Shown: positions 7,063-17,464, numbered from the stretch's first letter. The stretch: 64,000 nucleotides of DNA from Methylobacterium aerolatum (GCF_022179085.1 NZ_BPQE01000034.1:1-64000), one strand, 5' to 3'. A program made the numbers and translations. The notes: generated by a model from the letters alone, not told the origin.

Positions 7063-8922
7063 TCAGGTCGATTCGCCCACCATCGCCCGGCGCTGGCGGT
7101 CGAGTTCCTCGCTGTAGCGCTTGAGGGTGTGGCTCTCGGTGAGCAGGCCGATCACCGCGCGGGCGCCGTCGAGGACGGCCAGCGCCTCGCTCTCCGTCCG
7201 GTCGAAGACGGCCACCGCGTCCTTGGCATTCATCTCCGGGGTCAGGAAGGCGTCGGCGCAGCGTAGGAGGTCGGCGAGGACCGGCTGCTCGCCTGTGGTC
7301 GCCTCCCGGGCCGTGGCGTGGGCCTCCGGCACCGAGACGATGCCGGCGTAGCGCCCCTGCCCGTCCACCACCACCACGCGGGAGGGCGAGCCGAGGGGGT
7401 GGGCGCGCAGGAAGGTCGGCAGCGGCGTGTCCAGGAGCACCGTCCCCACCTCCCGCCGCATCAGGCGGCCGACGGTGAGGGAGCGGATCCAGCCGACGTC
7501 GTGCGCGCTGCGGATGCTCTCGCCGCGCAGGTGGAAGCGCCAGGTGGCGAAGGAATAGCCGAAGGTCTTTCGCACCGTCAGCGAGGAGGCGATCACCGCC
7601 GCGAGCACGAGGCCGGTGATCGGCAGGCTCCCCGTCGCCTCGAGTGCGAGGAACGTCATGGTCAGGGGGCCGCCGATCACGGCCACCGCGAGCGCGCTCA
7701 TGCCGATCACCGCATAGGCGAGCGGCGTCAGGCCGAAGCCCGCCATGGCCGGCACCACCAGGGGCGCGGCGACGGCGAAGAACGTCCCCGCCACGGCGCC
7801 GAGGAACAGGGAGGCGAAGAACAGACCGCCCCGGAACCCCGCGCCGATGGAGATCGCCGAGGCCGTCGCCTTGGCCGCGAACAGTCCCGCCAGGGCGAGG
7901 GCGTCCGCGCCCTGGGCGGCGTCGGCGAAGTGCAGGTGCAGGGCGCCGTGGCCGCCGGAGAGCACCTGCGGCGTCCCGGCCAGCGCCAGCGCCCCGACGC
8001 AGAGCCCGCCGAGCGCCGGACCGGCGATGCGGGGCAGCCCGGAGGCCTGCACCGCCTGCTCCACCAGGGTGACGCCCCGCATCACCGCGATGCCGAGGCC
8101 CGCGCAGAACAGCCCGAGCAGCAGGCTCGGCAGGATCTCCAGGCTGGTGATGTGCGAGGTCGTCGCCGCCGAGACGCTGTCGACGGCGACGAGGGGCTGC
8201 GCGCCGAGGATCGCCTGCGAGACGGCGCTGCCGCACAGGGCCGCCGCGACGACCGGCGTGAGCGTCGCGATGGAATAGGTGCCGATGATCAGTTCGAAGG
8301 CGTAGAACGCCCCCGTCAGCGGCGCCCCGAAGGCCGCCGCGATGGCCGCCGCCGCGCCGCAGCCGACGAGGGTGCGCAGGTCCGTCCGGCGGACCTCGAA
8401 GGCGATGCCGAGCCGCGAGGCGAGCCCGGAGGAGATCTGCGTGTAGCCCGCCTCCAGGCCGACGGAGGCGCCGCAGCCGTTCGAGAGGATGTTCTGGACG
8501 CCGAGATAGAGGCTGTCGCGCAGCGACATCCGGCCGCCGTGCAGGGCGTTCGCCTCGATCGGATCGATGGCCGGGCGCTTGCGCGGGCCGCGCAGGTACT
8601 GGACGAGGAGGATCAGCAAGCCGAGGGCCAGCCCGCCGAGGCAGGGGCCGGCGAGCAGCAGGATCGGCGTCACGCCGTCGGCGGCGCTCAGGCGGGTGCC
8701 GGGGGGCAACCGGTAGAGCGCCTCGCGCAGCCCCTGCGTCAGCCAGGTCATGCCGGAGACGGCGAGGCCCGAGACACCGCCCACGACCATGGCGAGGAGG
8801 ACGAGGCCGCCCTCGCTCCGCCGCACGAAGGCCCGCAGGCGGCCGGGGGCCTGGACGAACGGGACCCGCCCGCGCCGCCGGCTTGTCTCCGACTCGGTGG
8901 GCCGTCCGGGAGCCGCGCTCAT
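7063..8922 (-). CDS. CLC-family chloride channel/antiporter with C-terminal CBS domains
   Basis: A 619-residue integral membrane protein of the CLC family. The start chosen is the ATG at 8922, which overlaps the stop of the upstream gene as ATGA; a longer frame exists but would run deep into that gene. About ten hydrophobic segments fill residues 35-440. The selectivity motif equivalent to GREGP reads GLEAGY (about 155-160) and keeps the gating glutamate. GAGFRGGLFFASLFLGA matches the GxFxP-region helix. After the membrane part, from about 470, a CBS pair follows (VGRLMRREVGTVLLDTPL, then LTPEMNAKDAVAVFDRTE). CBS pairs often bind adenine nucleotides. Direction of ion flow cannot be read from sequence. 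Its coupling to a nucleotidyltransferase gene is unusual. Confidence 0.88.
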   Translation of the reverse strand: MSAAPGRPTESETSRRRGRVPFVQAPGRLRAFVRRSEGGLVLLAMVVGGVSGLAVSGMTWLTQGLREALYRLPPGTRLSAADGVTPILLLAGPCLGGLALGLLILLVQYLRGPRKRPAIDPIEANALHGGRMSLRDSLYLGVQNILSNGCGASVGLEAGYTQISSGLASRLGIAFEVRRTDLRTLVGCGAAAAIAAAFGAPLTGAFYAFELIIGTYSIATLTPVVAAALCGSAVSQAILGAQPLVAVDSVSAATTSHITSLEILPSLLLGLFCAGLGIAVMRGVTLVEQAVQASGLPRIAGPALGGLCVGALALAGTPQVLSGGHGALHLHFADAAQGADALALAGLFAAKATASAISIGAGFRGGLFFASLFLGAVAGTFFAVAAPLVVPAMAGFGLTPLAYAVIGMSALAVAVIGGPLTMTFLALEATGSLPITGLVLAAVIASSLTVRKTFGYSFATWRFHLRGESIRSAHDVGWIRSLTVGRLMRREVGTVLLDTPLPTFLRAHPLGSPSRVVVVDGQGRYAGIVSVPEAHATAREATTGEQPVLADLLRCADAFLTPEMNAKDAVAVFDRTESEALAVLDGARAVIGLLTESHTLKRYSEELDRQRRAMVGEST

Positions 8923-9839
8923 TCCGGCCCGTCTGGCCGTCGGCCGAGATGATCGAGGCCTATCTCGCTGACGAGTCGGCTCATGATCTCGATCCGCTCC
9001 ACCAGCCACGCCAACTCCTCCCGGCTAATGGCGTAATGGGGTGAGTATCGGGCCTTCACGTAGGCATCGTGAAGCAAATTGAAGCAGCGTCGGGCGAACC
9101 GGGTGTTGCGCGGCCACGCTTCGACGAGGCGCGGGGCGACGCCCTCGGCGATGGGTCGCAGCCGCCGCAGAGCGTGGAGCTTCGGGCTGTAGAGCGTCAG
9201 CGTCAGCAAGGTGCAGTGGAACAGTTCTTCTGTCACCTGATGCAGATCGAAGGCGGCTTGATTGGTGAAGTTCTCGGCGAGGGCGAACTTTGCAATTTTG
9301 AATCGCCGTCCGGCTGCCTCGAACCACTTATCGAAATTGTTCCAGGCCTCGATTCTCCGATCTTCCTCGGTGAGCGGTCCGGGCTTGGCGAACGGATGCC
9401 CCTCGGCCTCGAAGAGCACGATGCCCTCGCGCACGATGTCCACGAAGAACGGGCGGCCCCGGGCGAGTTGATCGTTCACGTCATGCAGGCTGTGGACGAT
9501 CAAGCTGACCGTGGCCGTGGAGAATCCCTTGGCCATCTCGTGCTGGATGAAGCGGTCCCTGGCCTTGTCCCAGACGTCGAAATCCCCGGCGAGGCGCTCG
9601 TCGTTGACGACGAGCAGCAGGTCGTAATCCGAGAAATAGCCCGATCGCCGGTCCTCGACCCAGCCGCCCCGAGCGTGCGACCCGAACAGGATCACCTTGA
9701 GGATGCGCCCGCGCTTGCGCGCCGCGGTGAGCTTGCCCTTCTGCGCCTGGTCGCATTCCTCGAAGAGAATCTGCGCGGCCCGCGCGAGATCGCGGCGCTT
9801 GTGGGCGGGCAGGTGGGCGAGGCGATCTTCGAACAACAT
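8919..9839 (-). CDS. Fused nucleotidyltransferase (MNT-type) and HEPN-domain protein
   Basis: A 306-residue two-domain protein. The N-terminal half has the minimal nucleotidyltransferase motif LFGSHARG (about 51-58) and SDYDLLLV (about 70-77), giving the two metal-binding aspartates. From about residue 160 it is an all-helical HEPN domain similar to those beside nucleotidyltransferases and in sacsin. It contains RCFNLLH, an R-x5-H spacing like the HEPN RNase motif, followed by DAYVKARYS. In toxin-antitoxin systems MNT and HEPN are usually separate; here they are fused. The gene overlaps the CLC channel start by four bases, so the pair is cotranslated. The chemical role (AMP or other transfer, RNase) is not established by sequence. 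Confidence 0.8.
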   Translation of the reverse strand: MLFEDRLAHLPAHKRRDLARAAQILFEECDQAQKGKLTAARKRGRILKVILFGSHARGGWVEDRRSGYFSDYDLLLVVNDERLAGDFDVWDKARDRFIQHEMAKGFSTATVSLIVHSLHDVNDQLARGRPFFVDIVREGIVLFEAEGHPFAKPGPLTEEDRRIEAWNNFDKWFEAAGRRFKIAKFALAENFTNQAAFDLHQVTEELFHCTLLTLTLYSPKLHALRRLRPIAEGVAPRLVEAWPRNTRFARRCFNLLHDAYVKARYSPHYAISREELAWLVERIEIMSRLVSEIGLDHLGRRPDGPE

Positions 9840-10162
9840 GACGACGTCCGCGTCCGGTACCCGGACGGAGGCCGGATAAGAGACACAAAAACCGTTACGG
9901 CACGAGGGGCTCCGCGTCCCCGTTCCGCCATCGCAGCGCCTGCGCTGCGACGCTAGAGCCGGGGCCGATCGGGCGGACCATCCCTGTCGATGAATTCCTG
10001 GTCGTCATTGAGAGCGCAGCGAAGCAATCCAGGGAGCCGCCCCGTCCTGAGAGGTCCCGCTGCCCTGGATCGCTTCGCTGCGCTCGCAATGACGGTGGAG
10101 CGGGGGCGATCCAGACATCCCAGCAAGTAACAGCGAGGATGAGGGAACGGCGAGGCACCCCC
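9840..10162. other. Intergenic region with a family 1 repeat
   Basis: A 323-base spacer between radA (ending at 10163) and the start of the nucleotidyltransferase-HEPN gene, both on the minus strand. The right two thirds hold the family 1 palindrome at 10003-10094. The left part has a short hairpin around GTCCGGTACCCGGAC (about 9853-9867) just upstream of the gene. No further gene seen. Confidence 0.5.
10003..10094. repeat. Palindromic repeat family 1, copy A
   Basis: A 92-base unit with terminal inverted repeats CGTCATTG and CAATGACG. Inside are the arms GCGCAGCGAAGCAATCCAGG and its mirror. Other copies lie at 11657, 23068, 24798, 54316, 58492 and 60071. The centre differs from copy to copy. 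Confidence 0.9.
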
Positions 10163-11593
10163 TCAATACTCGTCCTCCATCTCTCGCGCCTGCGCCCGCC
10201 CGCGCCCCCCTCGACGGGCCGAGCCTGCGCCGATGCCGGCCACGAGGTCGGCGATGTGGCGCAGCGTCTCGACGGAGAGCACCTTCTCGCCCTCGCCCCG
10301 CCCCTGCGGGATGAGGGCCTTGGCGAAGCCGAGCTTCTGGGCCTCCTTCAGCCGGGCGCCCGCCTGCGCCACCGGGCGGATGGCGCCGGACAGGCCGATC
10401 TCGCCGAAATAGACCGTCTCGGCGGGCAGCACCGCGCCCGAGAGCGACGAGACCAGGGCGGCGGCCACCGCGAGGTCCGCCGCCGGCTCCACCACCCTCA
10501 GGCCGCCCGCGACGTTGAGGTAGACGTCGTGGGCCCCGAGCCGGATGCCCGCATGGGCCTCCAGCACCGCGAGCACCATGGAGAGGCGGTTCGGGTCCCA
10601 GCCCACCACCGCCCGCCGGGGCATCCCGAGGGAGGAGGGGGCCACCAGGGCCTGGATCTCCACCAGCAGCGGCCGCGTGCCCTCCATGCCCGCGAAGACG
10701 GCGGTGCCCGCCGCCTGCTGGTCCCGGCCCGCCAGGAACAGGGCGGAGGGGTTGGGCACCTCCGCCAGCCCCGCATCGGTCATCTCGAACACGCCGATCT
10801 CGTCGGTGGGGCCGAAGCGGTTCTTCACGGCGCGCAGGATGCGGAAATGGTGTCCCTGGTCGCCCTCGAAGGAGGCCACCGCATCGACCATGTGCTCCAC
10901 CACGCGCGGACCCGCGATCTGCCCGTCCTTGGTGACGTGGCCGACCAGGATCACCGCCGTGCCGGTGGTCTTGGCGAAGCGGATCAGCGCCTGGGCGGAG
11001 GAGCGCACCTGCGTGACCGTGCCGGGGGCCGATTCGACGGTCTCGGTCCACATGGTCTGGATCGAATCGATCACCGCCAGCGCCGGGGGCTTGCCCTGGC
11101 TCAGGGTCTCGACGATGTCCTCGACGTTGGTCTGGGCGGCGAGTTGCACGGTGGCCTGGGCGAGGCCGAGGCGTTCCGCCCGCAGGCGCACCTGCCCCAC
11201 CGCCTCCTCGCCGGAGATGTAGGCGACGCCCGCACCCTGCTGGGCCATCGCGGCGGCGGCCTGCATCAGCAGGGTCGACTTGCCGATGCCGGGATCGCCG
11301 CCGAGCAGGATCACCGAGCCGCGCACGAAGCCGCCGCCCGTCACCCGGTCGAGCTCGCCGATGCCGCTCGCCGTGCGGGGCGCCTCCTTGGCCTCGCCGG
11401 TCAGCCCCTCCAGCGGGAAGATCCGGCCGCGGGCGCGCGAGGGCCGGGTGGCGGCGGGGCCGGACTGGCCGGGGCCGCCCGCCGTCTCCTCCTGGATCGT
11501 GTTCCAGCCGTCGCAGGCCTCGCAGCGCCCGCGCCACCGGTTGTAGACCGCCCCGCAGGACTGGCAGACGAAGGTCTGGTGGATCTTGGCCAT
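10163..11593 (-). CDS. radA: DNA repair protein RadA
   Basis: A 476-residue RecA-like ATPase that helps branch migration and processing of recombination intermediates. N-terminal zinc finger with CxxC pairs at about 9-12 and 24-27 (CQSCG, CEACD). Walker A GGDPGIGKSTLL near 98-109. The RadA-specific KNRFG motif appears in RAVKNRFGPTDEIG near 260. The C-terminal third is the Lon-like domain (LNVAGGLRVVEPAADLAVAAAL). Length is normal for the family. The N-terminus MAKIHQTFVCQSCG is a standard RadA start. It has family 1 repeats on both sides and no obvious operon partner. Confidence 0.97.
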   Translation of the reverse strand: MAKIHQTFVCQSCGAVYNRWRGRCEACDGWNTIQEETAGGPGQSGPAATRPSRARGRIFPLEGLTGEAKEAPRTASGIGELDRVTGGGFVRGSVILLGGDPGIGKSTLLMQAAAAMAQQGAGVAYISGEEAVGQVRLRAERLGLAQATVQLAAQTNVEDIVETLSQGKPPALAVIDSIQTMWTETVESAPGTVTQVRSSAQALIRFAKTTGTAVILVGHVTKDGQIAGPRVVEHMVDAVASFEGDQGHHFRILRAVKNRFGPTDEIGVFEMTDAGLAEVPNPSALFLAGRDQQAAGTAVFAGMEGTRPLLVEIQALVAPSSLGMPRRAVVGWDPNRLSMVLAVLEAHAGIRLGAHDVYLNVAGGLRVVEPAADLAVAAALVSSLSGAVLPAETVYFGEIGLSGAIRPVAQAGARLKEAQKLGFAKALIPQGRGEGEKVLSVETLRHIADLVAGIGAGSARRGGRGRAQAREMEDEY

Positions 11594-11656
11594 TCTCGTG
11601 GGACTTTTTCCGCTCGGCCGCCGTCATTCCCTCCAGCCCTCACCCGGCATCCTGAC

Positions 11657-11749
11657 CGTCATTGCGAGCGCAGCGAAGCAATCTAGGAGCGGCGGGCCGC
11701 TTGCCGAGGTCGCGAATCCCTGGATTGCTTCGCTGCGCTCGCAATGACG
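11657..11749. repeat. Palindromic repeat family 1, copy B
   Basis: A 93-base unit with CGTCATTGCGAGCGCAGCGA at the left end and its mirror ending CGCAATGACG at the right. It lies between the radA start and the alr end (same strand). One base differs from the usual arm (ATCTAGG instead of ATCCAGG). Confidence 0.9.
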
Positions 11750-11789
11750 GAGGACTGAGAGGTTTCCGGCTCGCCTCACCGGAAGGGGG

Positions 11790-12914
11790 TCAGGAGAGTG
11801 TGTGTTCGACCTCCCCACCATAATCCCGAACATAACGGGAACCAAGGCCCGTCAGGATCTCGTATCCGATGGTCCCGGCCGAGCGCCCCACCGTGTCGAG
11901 GTCGAGGGCGTCGCCGATCAGCACCGCCGACGCACCCCGGCGGGCGGCGGGGGCGTCCGTCACGTCGAGGATGATCAGGTCCATGGAGACGAGGCCGAGG
12001 ATCGGGCAGGGCACGCCGCCCACGAGGGCGTGGCCGCGCCCGCTGAGCGCCCTCGGCAGGCCGTCGGCATAGCCGAGCGAGAGGGTGGCGAGGCGGCGGG
12101 GGCCGGGCGCGGTCCAGAGGCCGTTGTAGCCGGCGGTCATCCCGGCCTCGACCTGCCGGATTTGGACGATGGCCGCCTCCAGCCGCACCACCGGCCGCAT
12201 CGGGTTCGCCCGGCCGGGCGTCGGGTTGCCGCCGAACAGGGCGTAGCCCGGCCGCAGGAGGTCGTGCCGGGCGCCGTCGAGGAAGATCCCCGAGGAGTTG
12301 GCGAGCGAGCCCCGCAGCCCCGGCAGGGCGGCTCGCACCCGGGAAAAGTCGGCGATCTGCCGGGCGTTGACCGGATCGCCGGGCCTCTCGGCGCTGACGA
12401 AGTGGCTCATCACGAGGTCGAGGCCCGCCTCCGCGATCCGGGCATCGCCCCCCAGCGCCAGCGCCTCGGGGATGGACAGGCCGAGCCGGTTCATGCCCGT
12501 ATCGACATGGAGCGCCGCCGGGCGGCGGCCCCGCGAGAGGGCGGCCCATTCGGTGAGTTCGTCCAGGCTGCCGAGGACCGGGCGCAGGTCCGCGGCGGCG
12601 AAGGCGGGCCCCGCGCCGGGGAGCAACCCGTTGAGCACGTAGATCGCCGCCTCCGGCAGCACGGCGCGGGCGGCCAGGCCCTCGGACAGGTGCGCCACGA
12701 AGAAGGTCCGGCAGCCCGCGGCCCACAGGGCCGGCCCGGCGCCGCCGATGCCGGTGCCGTAGGCGTCGGCCTTGACCACCGCGCCGCATTCCGCGCCCGG
12801 AGCCTCCGCCGCGAGGCGCCGCCAGTTCGCGGCGAGCGCCGCGAGATCGACGGTGAGCCGCGCCCCGTGGACGCCCTTCGCGCCGTCCGGTTCCGGAGGT
12901 GCCTCACCCGTCAC
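11790..12914 (-). CDS. alr: Alanine racemase
   Basis: Interconverts L- and D-alanine with pyridoxal phosphate, supplying D-Ala for peptidoglycan. About 374 residues. The PLP lysine is in GAVVKADAYGTG (about Lys48). The HVDTGMNRLGLS segment (about 137-148), HFVSAERP and the SLGYADGLPR loop carrying the catalytic tyrosine (about 278-287) are all present. I chose the GTG at 12912-12914 because GGGCGGGAG precedes it by eight bases and the homologous part begins soon after. The frame stays open much further upstream, but that stretch is antisense to the secreted-protein gene and does not look like protein. Confidence 0.93.
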   Translation of the reverse strand: MTGEAPPEPDGAKGVHGARLTVDLAALAANWRRLAAEAPGAECGAVVKADAYGTGIGGAGPALWAAGCRTFFVAHLSEGLAARAVLPEAAIYVLNGLLPGAGPAFAAADLRPVLGSLDELTEWAALSRGRRPAALHVDTGMNRLGLSIPEALALGGDARIAEAGLDLVMSHFVSAERPGDPVNARQIADFSRVRAALPGLRGSLANSSGIFLDGARHDLLRPGYALFGGNPTPGRANPMRPVVRLEAAIVQIRQVEAGMTAGYNGLWTAPGPRRLATLSLGYADGLPRALSGRGHALVGGVPCPILGLVSMDLIILDVTDAPAARRGASAVLIGDALDLDTVGRSAGTIGYEILTGLGSRYVRDYGGEVEHTLS

Positions 12915-13082
12915 GCCGTCACTCCCGCCCACTCGCCTCACGTCCCCGGTCCGCGCCCCGGTCCCGAACGGATGCACGAGCCGGACCCTCCGCGCCAGTC
13001 CGCCCGGCCGGGACCGGCGACGGGGAACCCCGCCGCTCCGCCGCCATTTCCTGCAGTCCACGATCCTCGGCGGAAGCGGGAG

Positions 13083-13910
13083 ATGCGAGCCATGCTGCAA
13101 GCCATGCCGCGCGGAGTGCGGACCCTCTGCCTCGCGGCGGTCGCCACGGCGGCGGCGGGCCCGGCCCTCGCCCAGACCGCCGGAGGCACGCCCTCGATCG
13201 CGGCGATCAACATTAGTCCCACCGCCCCCGGCTTCGTGGCGCCGGCACTGGTGGTGCCGCAGAGGGCCATCTCCAATCCCGGCGGGCTGAGTTCCAACGG
13301 CACCCTCGGCGCGGGATCGTTTCCCACCGTCTCGCCCCTGACCGGCGGCATCGTGAATGCCGGGGGCCTGAGCTTCGGCTCGGGCGTGACCGTGGGGCGA
13401 ATCGCCACCGGCACCGGGCTGTCCATCGGGGCGAGGGGCAGCGCCGCGTCCTCCGGCCTGTCTTCGGCGGGGCTCGGCAGCGGCGGCACCGCCACGCTCG
13501 GCTCCTTCGGCACCTCGGGCGTCCTCGGCACGTCGAGCGGGTTCGGCGGGGCGGCGGGGCTCTCCTCGTCGTCGGCGCGTCTCGGATCCTCGGGACTCGG
13601 CGGCGTCGGGCTGGTCGGCTTCGGCAGCGCCGATTTCGCCGTGACGACGCCGGGGCTCGGCAGCGTGACGGCCACGGGCGGGGCGGTGCGGGGCACGAAC
13701 ACCGCGCCCGCCACCGGCGGGGGTGGCGGCGGCAGCGGGGCGGGCATCGCCGGATCCTCGGCCGCCACGCCCCTGCCGCAGGCCGCCCCCACGACGGGAG
13801 GCGGCGGCGGATCGCCCGGCGGGGCCGGCATCGCGGGCGCGGCCACGGCCTCCAACGACCCGTGCGCGCAATCCGCCGCCGCGGCCTGCCTGGGTGGCGG
13901 CGCCTATTGA
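13083..13910 (+). CDS. Gly/Ser-rich exported protein of unknown function
   Basis: A 275-residue protein. The first 31 residues are a signal peptide (basic MRAMLQAMPRGVR, hydrophobic LCLAAVATAAAG, cut after ALAQ). The mature chain is low complexity, mostly Gly, Ser, Ala and Thr, with loose GLSSxGLGSG and GTSGVLGTSSG repeats and two glycine runs (GGGGGG) near the end. The C-terminus has two cysteines (NDPCAQSAAAACLGGG) that could pair. The ATG at 13083 follows GGAAGCGGGAG; an ATG nine bases on is nearly as good. It is divergent from alr. It could be a surface or biofilm matrix protein; nothing identifies it. Confidence 0.6.
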   Translation: MRAMLQAMPRGVRTLCLAAVATAAAGPALAQTAGGTPSIAAINISPTAPGFVAPALVVPQRAISNPGGLSSNGTLGAGSFPTVSPLTGGIVNAGGLSFGSGVTVGRIATGTGLSIGARGSAASSGLSSAGLGSGGTATLGSFGTSGVLGTSSGFGGAAGLSSSSARLGSSGLGGVGLVGFGSADFAVTTPGLGSVTATGGAVRGTNTAPATGGGGGGSGAGIAGSSAATPLPQAAPTTGGGGGSPGGAGIAGAATASNDPCAQSAAAACLGGGAY

Positions 13911-14069
13911 TCCGTCCGCTCCCGCGGCCTGATGCAACGGTGATACACGCCCTCGGGGCTTGCAGCGGGGCAGGGTGACGGCCGAGGTTCCGCAAGATAT
14001 ACTGAGGCAGTCGTCGGGGGCGCCGCACGGGCCTCGTCGGCCTCTCCCGTGCGTTGTTGAAGTCAGGCG

Positions 14070-14666
14070 ATGCCGTTCACTGTTCTTGATCTCGTCGTCC
14101 TCGGCATCGTGGCGGTGTCGGCGCTTCTCGCGGCCGTCCGGGGCGTCACCCGCGAGGTCCTGGCGATCGTCGCGTGGGTCGTGGCGGCGGCGATGGCGTG
14201 GTCTTTCTACCCGCTGCTTCTGCCCACGGTGAAGCAGCACGTCAGCAGCGACACGGTCGCCCTCGTCAGCGCCATCGCGGCCATCTTCCTCGTCACGCTC
14301 GTCATCGTCTCGATCATCACCGTGAAGGTCTCCGACGTGGTCCTCGATTCGCGCATCGGCGCGGTGGACCGGTCGCTCGGCTTCCTCTTCGGCGCGGCCC
14401 GGGGCTTCCTGATCTGCGTGATCGGCTGGGTCTTCCTGGCGTGGCTGGTGCAGGGCAAGGTGCCCGATTGGGCCGCCCAGGCCCGCACGCGGCCGATGCT
14501 GGAGAAGTCCGGCGACGCCCTGGTGGCGCAGCTGCCCGAGAACCCCGACGGGTTCCTCAAGCAGTTCAAGAAGCCCAAGCCGCTGACCCCGCCGAACGAG
14601 GCGGCGGACGCGCCGGCCGACGACACGGCCGTGCAGAAGCGGACGGAGACGGCGCCCAAGCGCTGA
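14070..14666 (+). CDS. cvpA: CvpA family membrane protein
   Basis: A 198-residue inner-membrane protein of the CvpA family (named for colicin V production; exact role unclear). Four hydrophobic segments lie at about 4-22, 30-50, 64-84 and 102-125. The family start MPFTVLDLVVLGIVAVSALLAAVRGVTRE is clear. The C-terminal 60 residues are a hydrophilic Pro/Ala/Lys tail. It lies 120 bases upstream of purF, the arrangement seen in many proteobacteria, so it probably shares that transcript. Confidence 0.93.
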   Translation: MPFTVLDLVVLGIVAVSALLAAVRGVTREVLAIVAWVVAAAMAWSFYPLLLPTVKQHVSSDTVALVSAIAAIFLVTLVIVSIITVKVSDVVLDSRIGAVDRSLGFLFGAARGFLICVIGWVFLAWLVQGKVPDWAAQARTRPMLEKSGDALVAQLPENPDGFLKQFKKPKPLTPPNEAADAPADDTAVQKRTETAPKR

Positions 14667-14786
14667 GCGGGACGGGCCGCTGCCCTGCATTGCGCACCGT
14701 TGGCCTGCGGGGTCGGAGAGGTTACATCACCGTGGCGCAACGCTACCGGTAGTGTCGGCGCCTCCAGGAAGTGACCGAGCCCGAGC

Positions 14787-16280
<1,494 letters not shown>

Positions 16281-16287
16281 TCCCCCC

Positions 16288-17046
16288 ATGGCTGGCTCTC
16301 CTTCGCCGTCCCGTCCCCTCGACGGCCGCATCAGTGTCGTCACCGGCGCCTCGCGCGGCATCGGCCGGGCCGCGGCCCTGGCGCTCGCCGAGGCCGGGGC
16401 GCACGTCGTCGCGGTCGCCCGCACGCAAGGCGCGCTGGAGGAACTCGACGACGAGATCCGCCGGATCGGCGGCAGCACCACCCTGGTGCCCCTCGACCTC
16501 AAGGACTTCGACGCCATCGACCGCCTCGGCGCCGCGATCCACGAGCGCTGGGGCAAGCTCGACATCCTGATCGGCAACGCGGGCGTGCTCGGCGTGCTGA
16601 TGCCGCTCGGCCATGTCGACCCCAAGATCTGGGCGAGCACGCTGGACATCAACGTCACCGCCAACTGGCGGCTGATCCGCTCGCTGGATCCGCTGCTGCG
16701 GATGTCCGACGCGGGCCGGGCGATCTTCGTGACGTCGGGGGCGGCCAATTCCTGCCGGGCCTACTGGGGGCCCTACAGCGTCACCAAGGCGGCGCTCGAA
16801 GCCCTGGTGCGCACCTACGCCGCCGAGACGGAATCGACCGCCGTGCGGACGATGCTGGTGAGCCCCGGCGCGCTGCGCACCCGGATGCGCCGGTCGGCCA
16901 TGCCCGGCGAGGACCCGCAGACGTTGCGCACGCCGGAGGACCTCGCCCCGCACTTCGTCCGCCTCGCTTCGCCGGACTGGCGCGAGACCGGGCTGATCTA
17001 CGACTTCAAGCAGGACCGGCTGCTGACCCCTCGCGCGCCGGAGTGA
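16288..17046 (+). CDS. SDR family oxidoreductase
   Basis: A 252-residue short-chain dehydrogenase. Nucleotide-binding TGASRGIG at 19-26, NAG at about 97-99, catalytic Ser150, Tyr163 and Lys167 (YSVTK). All catalytic residues are in place, so it should be an active NAD(P)-dependent oxidoreductase; the substrate is unknown. It begins seven bases after purF and ends seven bases before the DHFR-like gene. The three are likely one transcript. Position after purF suggests a housekeeping role, but that is only inference. Confidence 0.88.
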   Translation: MAGSPSPSRPLDGRISVVTGASRGIGRAAALALAEAGAHVVAVARTQGALEELDDEIRRIGGSTTLVPLDLKDFDAIDRLGAAIHERWGKLDILIGNAGVLGVLMPLGHVDPKIWASTLDINVTANWRLIRSLDPLLRMSDAGRAIFVTSGAANSCRAYWGPYSVTKAALEALVRTYAAETESTAVRTMLVSPGALRTRMRRSAMPGEDPQTLRTPEDLAPHFVRLASPDWRETGLIYDFKQDRLLTPRAPE

Positions 17047-17053
17047 GACCCGT

Positions 17054-17464
17054 ATGATCGACGTCAGGGCAATGTGCGCCATCGGGCAGCGGGGCCAGCT
17101 CGGCCTCCACGGGCGCCTGCCCTGGGAGGGCAACACCGATCCGCTCTTCGTGGAGGACGTGACGCGCTTCTTCGCGGAGACGCAGGGGCATGTGCTGATC
17201 GCCGGGCCGAAGACCATCGAGGCGGTGCCCGACTTCGCCTTCAAGGACCGCACCATCGACATCATCCGCTCGCACGAGGACCCGCAGGCGGTGCTCGCCC
17301 GCTATCCCGGGCGGCGGATCTTCGTCGGCGGCGGCGTGGCGGTCTGGAACGTCTACGCGCCCTTCATCCAGCAATGGGACATCACCCGCCTGCCCTATGA
17401 CGGCGAGGCGGACCGCTGGTTCGACCCCGCCTGGCTGGTCGGCGGGGCGCTGCGCCGGGGTTGA
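17054..17464 (+). CDS. Dihydrofolate reductase-like protein, short
   Basis: A 136-residue protein with the DHFR fold. The start MIDVRAMCAIGQRGQLGLHGRLPW matches the first strand and Trp loop. Asp29 lies five residues after Trp24, the same spacing as the catalytic Asp of E. coli FolA. RRIFVGGGVAVW (about 97-108) is the conserved GG(xx) cofactor turn. It is about 25 residues shorter than typical FolA, mainly in the C-terminal half. It may be the cell's folate enzyme or a pterin/flavin-type reductase relative. Close packing behind purF and an SDR fits one-carbon or purine metabolism. Confidence 0.75.
   Translation: MIDVRAMCAIGQRGQLGLHGRLPWEGNTDPLFVEDVTRFFAETQGHVLIAGPKTIEAVPDFAFKDRTIDIIRSHEDPQAVLARYPGRRIFVGGGVAVWNVYAPFIQQWDITRLPYDGEADRWFDPAWLVGGALRRG

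Noticed and set aside
10003-11749. Closely spaced family 1 palindromes considered as a CRISPR array
   Set aside because: Units are over 90 bases, palindromic throughout and more than 1.5 kb apart, with no short regular spacers and no cas genes.
11790-14690. A 966-codon minus-strand frame extending far upstream of alr
   Set aside because: Only the last 375 codons match alanine racemase. The rest is antisense to the glycine-rich exported protein and cvpA and consists of Arg/Gly/Asp-rich shadow sequence of a high-GC genome.
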